A stretch of 64,000 nucleotides of DNA, taken from the NCBI GenBank assembly GCA_000149265.1, contig CH002504.1, forward strand, positions 40,449 through 104,448, written 5' to 3'. This document shows, piece by piece, positions 11,953 through 21,383 of this stretch (position 1 is its first letter; the number at the start of each line of letters is the position of its first letter). A program made the position numbers and the translations under genes. The notes beneath the pieces are model-generated. The model searched no databases and was not told the DNA's origin. It was given only the letters and a program-made list of their open reading frames with translations. Origin of the DNA: Ciona savignyi. Lineage: Eukaryota; Chordata; Ascidiacea; Phlebobranchia; Cionidae.

Positions 11953-12498
11953 ACTGGAGCAAAATCTTAGGCAGGTGAAAAAGTGTGTGTTGAATTTTTA
12001 CTCTCATTAACGCAATTTGATAAACGTAACGATGAGCTTATGTAAAATAAGTTTACCGGTCTTTTTTTACTTGCCGAAATATGCATTTATGACCTTTACC
12101 GATACCGAATAACCTTACCGGTACATGGTATATTATGTTTAGCCTTATAACATTTTGTATCTCAAATTGCTAACAAAAATAAATTAGGATGCTAAGGGTA
12201 GCTGATATTAACTACATCTGGTTGTCTGCACAAACGTACAAATTTCTTTCACGTCCGATTCGTCTGTGGCAGCAGGTTGCGAAATTTGCAAGCGGATTGT
12301 TGTACTTACTCTTTGGTGTTTTTGTTAAGTAACAATAACACGGTAATAAATAATCAAATGTTTACTTCACAACTTAGGTAATAAACATTTTATACACGTG
12401 GCCAAAGCTCAAATATTACAACAACTTTTAAGTTATCATCTTTAAGTAAAAGGAATCTAATTTCCTTGAACTAGCGTGCCAGGGGTTGCCCATGCCTG
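11953..12498 (-). mobile_element. Non-autonomous hAT element, copy 2, truncated
   Basis: It matches the elements at 5507-6548 and 62546-63497. The shared blocks include CTTAGGCAGGTGAAAAAGTG at the inner edge and the end GCCAGGGGTTGCCCATGCCTG at 12498. The opposite terminus and a second target duplication are missing, so the left side was lost, probably by truncation near 11953. Confidence 0.75.
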
Positions 12499-12654
12499 CT
12501 CTAAATTGTATTGGTTTCAAAGGGGTCGTTAACGTTGGCCATCCATTATAAAAATACTATTACATATTTTATTTTTAAAGTATATGTGTTTTTGTTATTT
12601 AAACAAATTTTAAATTTTTGCAATTTTACTCACACCTTATTCTCTCCAACTCAT

Positions 12655-12999
12655 GCCGCGCGACCATATAAAAAAACGTCTTGTAGGATTTTGGAGCGAG
12701 GTGTCCATGCTAGATGATGCCATTCAAGAAGCAAAAAATGAAAATAAATTGATAACCTTAGCCAAAAAATGCAATGCCCCCCCCCCCCCCGCACGACTCT
12801 TGCGAGACATATAAACGGTTTAATACAAAAGCCAGCAGGATCCACCCATCTTGGTCCTTCAACTTCCATAAGTAGTAATAATGAACAAACAGCACAGCTT
12901 ATTGAACTCGACATTAAGTTGTACTTACCTCAGGCTTTATCAATTCAAAGAGCAATACACCTGAACAAGCCTGTGTTGCAAAGTTTTTTCAGCTGCTAG
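12655..12999 (+). pseudogene. psq-type HTH (pogo/jerky-like) transposase N-terminus
   Basis: From ATG at 12655 the plus strand reads MPRDHIKKRLVGFW and MLDDAIQEAKNEN, then ITLAKKCNAPPPP. After a frame change in a 14-base C run it continues TTLARHINGLIQKPAGSTHL and SNNEQTAQLIELDI. The spacing is that of a pipsqueak/CENP-B type helix-turn-helix (M..AI..V....I..AA....VP..TL..H) and the start of the following DNA-binding domain. This is the DNA-binding end of pogo/Tigger/jerky transposases. No catalytic domain follows. A C-terminal piece of a related transposase sits far away at 38.1-38.4 kb. The shift in the homopolymer could be decay or a sequencing error. Confidence 0.6.
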
Positions 13000-13101
13000 A
13001 GAGTACAGTGATTAGATTAGATCTAAGAAAGAAGCCCCCCAATGTTTGATGTTTTTTTGCAGAGTAAGGTGATTTAACTTTGAGAGTATCTATCTATAGA
13101 C

Positions 13102-13413
13102 CAAGGGGGTTCTTAAACTTGGGGGGCGTGAACACTTCTCAAGGGGGGCGCGAGCATGACAGTGACAAAAATGTCGTAACAAACTGGAATGCGAAGCAGA
13201 TCTTCGATGTTCGTTGTCTTCAAAAAAGCCTCGAATTAAACCAATAGTTTCCCAAAAACAGTTGCTTGCATCCTTCACACTAAGCAGGGTAATAATGGCA
13301 AATAAATTAATTATTGTTCTAGTTTTCGTAAATTTGATTTTTGAGTAGGTGAGGCGTGAGCATGAATCACAAATCTCAAGGGGGGCGCGACTGAAATAGT
13401 TTAAGAACCACTG
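13102..13413. mobile_element. Short hAT MITE with imperfect target duplication
   Basis: The left end is CAAGGGGGTTCTTAAACTTG and the right end is TAGTTTAAGAACCACTG, which are inverted repeats of hAT type. Both inner flanks carry GGGGGGCGCGA-like blocks. The flanks are CTATAGAC (13094-13101) and GTATAGAC (13414-13421), matching at 7 of 8 bases. It is 312 bp long with no coding content. Confidence 0.75.
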
Positions 13414-13421
13414 GTATAGAC

Positions 13422-14150
13422 TATTAATGTCGACAAAAGGGAAAATGATTGTTTTAAGGTAAGCAAGCTTTTCTTCGTCAGTTGTAAAACATTTTGTTCC
13501 TAAAAATAAAAACATTTTTTTTACAGCACTACAATGAAAGAAACATCCCTCAATTTTGCACAAAGAATTAAAGGTGCAGCTAAAATTGGATAACTTTTTT
13601 TTTACAGATTGGTAATAAAGGAAAAGTAAGGTGTTTATTATTTAAATTGTCTTTACCCATCCCATGGTCATCATAGAAAATTTAAAAACAACAATGTATT
13701 TTCAAAATCGTTTTCTTGTAAGGTATAGGAGGGGGGAAAGGCGGCACCCATGACCATGCGGGACCTTTGAACCACCCCACTTAAAATCAATACGAAAACT
13801 CTTTAGCGCCAATTTTGATCTTAAAGTGGTAGTTGTTTTTGTGTACTGTTTTTATTTAAAGTATGACTCCCAATCGTAATTTTGTTTTAGCATTAAGGCA
13901 GCAAATTGTAACTGTTTCTTCTTTTTAGTAGACAGTTTAAAAATCAAAGATATATTTTTAATGGTAATTAATTTAAGGATAATAAATTCTTTTAGTCGTA
14001 GTTTTAAGAAATCTTCACATGGGTCTTTCAGTAAAGTTAAAATGAAAATTGCTTTGGAATCTGTGATCATGAAAAAAGAAATCTGGTTAAGAGAACATGT
14101 TTTTGCCAAGCGAAGTTTCTAATCATCCAGAACCAGAAAGTTAACGCAAG
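13422..14150. other. Stretch without a supported gene
   Basis: Only short frames; nothing recognised. Confidence 0.4.
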
Positions 14151-15425
14151 AAAACTTCCTCGGAAACAGCAATTTCAGCCTCACAGTAATCGAAAATAGA
14201 TGAAGTCAAGTATACAAGGTGGCTTTGGAGAGAGATGCAGAAGCTAAATATTCTCATCACTTTAAAGAAAGAGTGATATTTTGACAGACATGGCATGTCG
14301 CCCTGACATCTCTACCAGAAGAAATATTGGAATCGTAATGAAACTTGGCCGTTGGTTAGTTAGTAGACAACATCGTCTAGATATGATGTAGAAACCAAAA
14401 TTTTAGGTGATAAACCCAGGGGAATAATTCCCCTGGAAGGTTAAAAACCAAAACGGTATATTTTATAAAAACATTTAGCTCTTTGAAGCATAGCGCTTGA
14501 ACGGCTGCTTGCTTCAATTTGTATCAGATTTGGTAGAATGCATTAGGCACTGATGATTTAACACTTAAAAGAAATTAAAATATTACCTAGGGAAATAAAT
14601 ACCCTAAAAATAAGATTTTGTTCTAAAATCATGATTGTGACAGGCATGCCGCCACGTCGCCCCTACCTACATCTGCAATGAAAATTAGACATTTTTCAGT
14701 CAAAATGGTCTACTAGATATGCAGAAACAAAATTTTGGGTGATAAATCGGGGGGAATTCCCCTGGGACGTTAAAAACCAAAACGGTATTTATTTTTTTTA
14801 TATAAAAAATAGCCTTTTTTGGTCATAGCGCTTAAACAGCTGCTGCTACAATTTGAATCAGATTTGGTGGAATGTAAGTGCATTTAGTCACTGATATAAC
14901 ACTTAAAAGAAATAAAAAAAATTACCTAGGGAAATCCCCTAAAAATAGGATTTCAAAAAAGGAGTAATGGAATCACAATGAACATTTGTAAGAGAACATG
15001 GGCTAGATTTTTTGGGTAATGGAATCTAGGAGAATTCCCCTGAGACGTTAAAAACCAAAAGGTTTTTTCTAATAAATTAGCTTTTGGGTGCATAGCGCTT
15101 GAACGAACGGCTGCTCTAATTTTAATCAGATTTGGTGAAACGTAATCTATGGTACTCCCTTAAAAACGAAGATTTGTTCCTGAATTTTAAAATTTGAAAG
15201 GCATGCCATATCGCACTGACATATCCAACAAGGAGTCGACAAATCATATTAAAACTCTAACAATTGTTGTTACATAACATGACGCACATATATGTAAAAA
15301 CAGAAACTTGTCTACTAAACCTAGGAGAATTCCCAGAAACATGAACAACTAAATCGGGCGGGCTGTTTTGGCAATTTAGTTTTTTTCATTTCACTACAGC
15401 GCTTTTATAAAAGGTTAAATTAAAA
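14150..15425 (+). repeat. Diverged tandem repeat, about 280-330 bp unit, about 4 copies
   Basis: The block GTTAAAAACCAAAACGGT recurs near 14440, 14769 and 15047, with a degenerate version near 15345. Each time it is preceded by an imperfect palindrome like GGGGAATTCCCC and followed by CATAGCGCTT.AACGGCTGCT and ATCAGATTTGGT. Unit length varies from about 280 to 330 bp. An inverted copy of part of the unit lies at 37185-37360. No open frame spans the units. Confidence 0.7.
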
Positions 15426-15938
15426 AAAACATTTGTGGTGAAATGTTCATATATTTAAGACGTTTATTCTTTTTTTTAACTAAACATGGAAAATAAGTTT
15501 GGTTGGATAACTATGGGACCCATGCGTTTTATGCTTGCAGAAACAAAAAAGTACGTACTTAGTGTATAAAATAAAAAAAATTGTGTTTAGGGAACATGTG
15601 GCATAAATATATGGCATATACAGCACGTGTTTTACAAATAGTGGTGGTTAAACACGTGGTTGGCACTCTCTAGTTTAAATGTAAAATTGATTAAACTTTA
15701 TCAATATTCAAATAATATATCCGTTAAACCAGCGGTTCCCAAACTTTTGTTGTTGGCGGCGCCTTTTGTAAACTTAAGCCGCCTCCACACAGAACGCGGT
15801 TTGCGTTTCACACGGTAGCGGTAAAACCGCGCGGTTGCCAAGCGGTAAACATGTTCACACAAAACGCGTTGACGCAACACTAATTTTCGCGGGAAAACTT
15901 ACATACAGACCAGCTTTTCAGCATTAGAAGTGTCCAAA

Positions 15939-17331
15939 ATGAAAGTGTCTAATAGAAAAAAGCTATTGGTGTTAAGTCACAACCAGATTTTGATGGCATA
16001 CATATCAAGCCTTGTAACAAAATCTCAAAGGTAATGTATAGGATACGATACGTTGCGTTTTGTAAAAACTATTTTAACTTTTCGACCTGTTTTTGCGTAC
16101 AGAGTAATTCGTGGCGAAGTGATTCTCGTAGATGAGATAAGAACAGATCCCGAACTTTTTTTCGAATATTTTCGAATGAGCCCAACAACTTTTGACGAGC
16201 TGCTTTCGCACGTGGAGCCACTTATATACAAATCTCGGCTGATAAACGGCTTGCCTTATAACTCTTCGGTATGTAGCTCGAATTTACTATCAAGGCCGAT
16301 TTGCATTATATCTGGCGACTGGAAACTCGATGCGTTCGCTGTCTTTCAGTTTTCGCATCGGATATAGTACTTGCTGTGAAATCATCGGGGAAACATGTGA
16401 AGCAATATGGTCTACACTACGACCACTATACTTGAAGACCCCTACATCACCTCAAGAATGGCGATTAATCGCCTCTAAATTTGAGAGTAATTGGAATTTT
16501 CCACTGTGTAATGGCGCTTACAGAGGGTTAAAACCCCCCGACTAACGTCGAACGTTGCAGTTAACTTACCGCAAAAACGTCAAACGTTGCATGCAGTAAG
16601 CACGTGATGATCCAAGCTCCTGAAAAGCAGGGCTCCGAGTATTACAATTACAAAAGATATCACAGTATTATTCTTTTGGCCTTATGTGATGCAGAATATT
16701 GCTTTACGGCAGTTGATATCGGAGATTCCGGTCGACACAGTGACGGGGGGGTATTTTCCAATTCCCAGTTTGGAAAATGTTTTACCCAGAACGAGAAAAT
16801 GTTCTGTGCGTTCCACAAGATGACCTTCTCCCAGGTCCTTCTATCCGAGTACCGTACTGTATAGTGGGGGATGCGGCTTTTCCTCTCAGAAAAAACATAA
16901 TGAGACCGTATCCTGGGCGATACTTACCAGACGACCAACAAATATTTAACTATCGTTTATCACGCGCTCGCCGCGTTGTTGAAAATGCATTTGGAATTCT
17001 TTCATCAAGGTGGAGAATATTTCGAAGACCAATTATTGCGGAACCCAAAAAAGTTATTGCAATAACCAAAGCCTGCTGTTGTTTACACAACTTTCTCCAA
17101 ACTCGGGGAAAAATATGCCCACCAACGTTTGTTGACCGCGAAGATGCCGAAGGTAATGAATGTTATACTGGGAGACTGGCGGTCAAGCGGAAGCATTCTG
17201 CAACCTGTAGGGCGCACAGGAAGTAACACTTATCCTCATCAGCTTCTGACATCCGAAACAAATTTAAAGACTATTTTATATCAAACGTTGGTGAAGTTGA
17301 CTGGCAGTACAGAGTCATTAAAAGGCACTGA
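15939..17331 (+). pseudogene. PIF/Harbinger DDE transposase, decayed
   Basis: Exon 1 (15939-16030, ATG, MKVSNRKKLLVLSHNQIL, donor CAAAG|GTAATG, phase 2) joins in phase to exon 2 from 16103 (acceptor GCGTACAG), giving RVIRGEV and FRMSPTTFDELLSHVEP. The frame then shifts near 16265, after which LATGNSMRSLSFSFRIGYST is the conserved HTH-like block. The first catalytic motif, normally NGA.DGKH, is split. NGA occurs at about 16520, but some 75 bases with stops come before HVMIQAP at 16600, so the first Asp is lost. The second motif, VDIGDSGRHSDGGVFSNS, is intact. After another shift near 16780, CIVGDAAFPL and the third motif RARRVVENAFGILSSRWRIF are intact. The C-terminus KDYFISNVGEVDWQY ends at TGA 17329. 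These proteins cut and paste DNA in the nucleus together with a Myb/MADF partner. This copy cannot be active. Confidence 0.85.
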
Positions 17332-17696
17332 TTTTTACACTAAAGTCATTGCTGCATTTTCGTTGTAAGTTGTGTTGTTTATAGTTTATTTAAATAATAA
17401 CAAAAATTGTTGCACAAAGCCTGAGTTTTATTATTGATTATACTTAAGACGATATAAATAATACTCCATTATGTGAAGCATTGCTTCATCGCTCTGGTCT
17501 GATGGCAAACCGCGCAGTTTTTTTTTCAATTAAGGCACTAAAATTAGAAAACTCGTCTGAGTCATGCCCCTCATCAAATCCTTTGGCACACATTTTCTCA
17601 ATCGCATCCGTGCTCGATTAAACAGCACATATTAAGAGACTCCTGTGAAAGAAGAAATATATATTACATTCACAGAGACTATGATTAAAAAGGGAC

Positions 17697-20600
17697 CAGG
17701 GCCCGATAAAATTTTTTGCCGTACTGGAACCAATCTTTTTGACTAAAAACCGTACCGGGACAAAAATCGACAATAAAAACTAGCCATGCCGTATTTCCAC
17801 GCGTGTAAGATTGTTAATTTTACTTTGCGCGGCTTAAAAGTCGGATACGACGCACTAACGGTGACATTGAAATTAATTAGACCGAACCGCGGTCTTTTCG
17901 ATATCGAGTGCAGCAATGCGTGCAATAAACTATAAATAGTTTATTCGGCGTCTTTAGACCACCTCGCTTACCACTATCCTAAATTATAATCTTTAGAAAA
18001 TGTCAACATATTTCAAATAATCGATTGTATTGGAAGTTAAAACATAAGTACATAGGCTAAAACACAATCAAACGAAAAAACGGTAAACTTTAAGAAAGTA
18101 ATGAATACGGAACGTGCAGTCCAAACATGCAGAAACAACAGCAATAGATTAGTTTTCGAACAAAGATAGGCGTTTATTCGCAGCATTCTGAACTCTTTGA
18201 ACTACCGTTGAAGTGTAAAATTTGTGGTCGTTCGTTACGAAATGCCATGGATTTCCTGCAAAATACACATTTAAAGCAGCCTTTAGCATTGCATCTGCAC
18301 ATAAAGGATCTGGTCCGTTGCAACGGACAAAACAAATGTTTTCAACTGTGCTGTGATTTAGAGGTCGGGATTCTGCGTCGACATCTGAAACCAGAGAGAA
18401 CTGCGATTCAACAATACACTCATTAAAGGAACGTGTAAGGAGCTCTAGGGCAAACGAAATGATAAACTTGCAGTTGTAAAACTTGTTTGGTGTGGTACAT
18501 ATTTGATACCACAAAATCTCCTGCGTTATATCCACTGAGGCACTCATTATTTCTAATGTATAGAGACGTGTATTCAGATACAAGCCTTTCCTTTTCTTCA
18601 TTGAGAAGTGGTTGCCTACAAACTCCGGGAATGTCTGTCATTTTTTCAAGCAAGTGTAGTCGCGTATCTATTGTAGATGGGTGTTTGAAATTAAACACTT
18701 TCTCCGTATAATCCAGCCACATGGGCCACGGATGAAATCTCCTGATTATATGATTGGAAAGTTGTTGAATATATGCTGCAAATTCTTTCATTGAAATGTT
18801 AATAAGAGAAGCAATGCCATCGTCGCCATACTCCGGTTGTTCAGTGGCAGCTGGTATTTGTCGCGTTATTCTGCCCTGTTGTCTCGGTAACAATAGGGGA
18901 ACCCCCTGCATTTCAGCCTTATCTCGTATGGTTGACACAGTCTCCCTGAAACGACTCCAGGTGTTCCAGTCTGGGCGAGTATTAAGGTCTGTTAACTGAA
19001 TTTCTTCAGGTACTGAACATCGCATTAAAGCCTCTTTTGCATTTTTCAGTCGAGCAAGCAAGACGTTTGTGGTGTACATACCACTCCATGGCAAAATATT
19101 ATCCCTCTGAAATTGTTTTGATGCGGTTGTAAGAAGCTTGCTGATTTCCAGCATGAAGCTAAGATTTAGTGCACAACGAATGCTGCACAACTTTGCAATG
19201 TTCTCCTGTGCGTTTAGTGCTTCTGGCGAATTTGACGCAGCAATTTGTTGATAAACGGTGTAGGTCGGAGCATACATACGTAAGAATGCTGAATATGAGC
19301 GATGCACATACTCTACAAAGCGAGTCTCGGAAAAGAGGTTAAACTCCAAGAAGGTTAGATTTAGTTCTTCAGTTATGGTTTTCAGTTTGTCTCGTTTTGA
19401 TGCGCTTCGTAAATCCACCATGACAGTAGTAAGGAAAGCGTCCAGATTGGTCAACCAAGGCGTGGCCGATTTCGCATCTTTTGCTGATAGCTCCAAGCGG
19501 TGAGCGAGATCCCACAAACAAACTTGTTCGGTATATTCTGTGCTTAAATTTAATATTTCCGATATACTTTTATGTATTTGCAGGTTACGAATATACTGGC
19601 CGTCTCCAGCGAATCCTGAAAAGCGGTCTCTTAGCTCCCCTATTGTGACACCAAGTTCTCGTGTGGCTATGTCCATCATGGTGCTAGTTAAGCTTTTCCT
19701 AGCCCCACTAGCTTGATCTGGGTGGCCCAGATAGAAAGATTTAAACAGCACGTTGTCTTTGAGGACAATAGTCCTAACAGCAACACCCTGCACAGATTCT
19801 TTCTTTATCTTTGCTTTGTCTGCTACCAGTACGATTGGACGCGGCTTACCCCTACAAATCAGTGGCTCCGACAAAAAATTACACAATCGTGTGGAAATAA
19901 TGCGTTTGAAAATTGGAAGAAGTTTGCGTACAAATATTTCGCTATGATTAATATTACCAATGTCAATATTGTTATGTGACAGTAGACCTAATTTTCGTTC
20001 AAAACTTTTGAACGGCTCACCATAGAAAATAATTTCATATGCTAGGTTGGACAGCAGCATTCCGACCGTTGTGGCTCGCTTCTCGCGCTTTCTGTTGATA
20101 GCGGCTTCCGTTTGAATTTTATTTTGATTGATGCTATGCGTTGTGCTGGTGAGGTGTCGTTTGAGGTGCGCTTTTAAATTGACCATTTCTCTGCTTAGGT
20201 TAAGTGAATCGCTATTAAGCGATTCAGAATCCGGAATTTTAAAACAACCGATCATATTAAAAGCAGCCCGAGGTAATGTGCCATCTTCCGAAGTTATTAG
20301 CGACATGCAATCTATCAACTGAATAATTTCATTAATGTTCCGTGTAGCTTTTAATCGAACTAATATGTCAGACTCGCGGTCGTGTGCGGTTGGAGATGAA
20401 ACAGACAAAGAATTCGTCGAATTATTCATTGAAAATGTGTCAAATTTAGAGTTCATTGTTTGTATTGCATTTAATACCTCCTGTAACTGAGTATTGCCTG
20501 AGTATTCTGGCTGAGAATTCTCTGTATCTGGTTCCGATACTAACTGCCTTTTTCGACTAGCAGCAAGTGGCGCAGATGCATTTGAAGTTTTGGGCAAACC

Positions 20601-21383
20601 AAATATGCTATCTAGTGTTCTTTGACTTCTGTCCCCACAACCTAAGCTCCATTTATCCTGCTTTTCTGGGTGTTTAGCCTGGTAATGTTGCTTCATGTTG
20701 CGCCATTCCAATCGGCTATTGCATTCAAGGCAACTCACTACCTCGTGAGATGGTTTACCGGACGGTTTGATCTTTTTCATAACGAAAGATAATAAAGTTT
20801 TCGCGTTATCTGTGATTTAAACAGAATGTCTATCATTAAAAAAGGGGAGCTTGTTAGGAAACTACATTATAAAAATTACGTGTTAGTCTTATTATATTTG
20901 GTAGTAGTAGCGTAGCCTATCTTCATCTGATTCGGATATTACTACGTTATAACTAGTTAAAGTTCTAACAGTTATTGCATGTGCGTCAAGTTTAAAATAT
21001 AAACCTTAAGATAAAACAGCGAAATATAACTGAGAAATTAGCTAATCCCTGTTCTGGCCTAGCCTAAACAAAACGATAGCCTAGTCCAAGTTAAATGATA
21101 ACAATGAATAATGATGCATTGTTACAAATATTGTTTATTACGTCTGCGAAATGCCGAAATCATAGAGTCAACAATCTTTAAAGAAAAATCTTACCTTATT
21201 GTCTAAATTGAGGTATTATTACGATTTGTATGTTGTGTGGTTTATCGCAGGTCGCGCACAAGTTAATCGGCGTAAAAATAAATCAAAACTTAGCGTTTTT
21301 TTTCCGGCGGATCAAAGCCGTACCGCGGACCGATTGGCCGTACGGGAACCGCGTTTCCGGATTCCCGACTTTATCGGACCCTG
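17697..21383 (-). mobile_element. Inner hAT transposon with BED-finger transposase
   Basis: The ends are CAGGGCCCGATAAA at 17697 and, inverted, CAGGGTCCGATAAA at 21383, differing at one base. The flanks are the identical 8-mer AAAGGGAC at 17689-17696 and 21384-21391. Several CCGTAC-GG type motifs lie just inside both ends, as expected of subterminal transposase-binding sites in hAT elements. It is 3687 bp long with one transposase gene, oriented opposite to the Harbinger transposase. It lies in the last intron of the Harbinger MADF gene, so it is the youngest of the three nested layers. Confidence 0.92.
18149..20780 (-). CDS. hAT transposase, ZNF862/KIAA1586-like, one frameshift
   Basis: From ATG at 20780 a 785-codon frame starts with a BED-type zinc finger: Cys17, Cys20, His32 and His37 in CLECNSRLEWRN and QHYQAKHPEK. 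A Ser/Thr-rich linker follows to about residue 130, then a helical region. The transposase core includes FAGDGQYIRNLQIHK, CLWDLAHRLELSAKDAK and FSETRFVEYVHRSYSAF, as in hAT proteins related to ZNF862 and KIAA1586. The frame drifts out near 18490. The expected C-terminal dimerisation segment (ALELLTRSFNECIVESQFS, ESRPLNHSTVENICFVR, GNPWHFV) lies in the next frame and ends at 18149. One base of insertion or deletion, or an unrecognised intron, would unite them. The length is normal for the family. With intact ends and target duplication it was recently mobile. It cuts and pastes DNA in the nucleus. Confidence 0.85.

Noticed and set aside
12777..12790. Run of 14 C as a regulatory or structural element
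   Set aside because: It lies inside a decayed HTH gene where it explains a frame change; most simply slippage or a sequencing problem.
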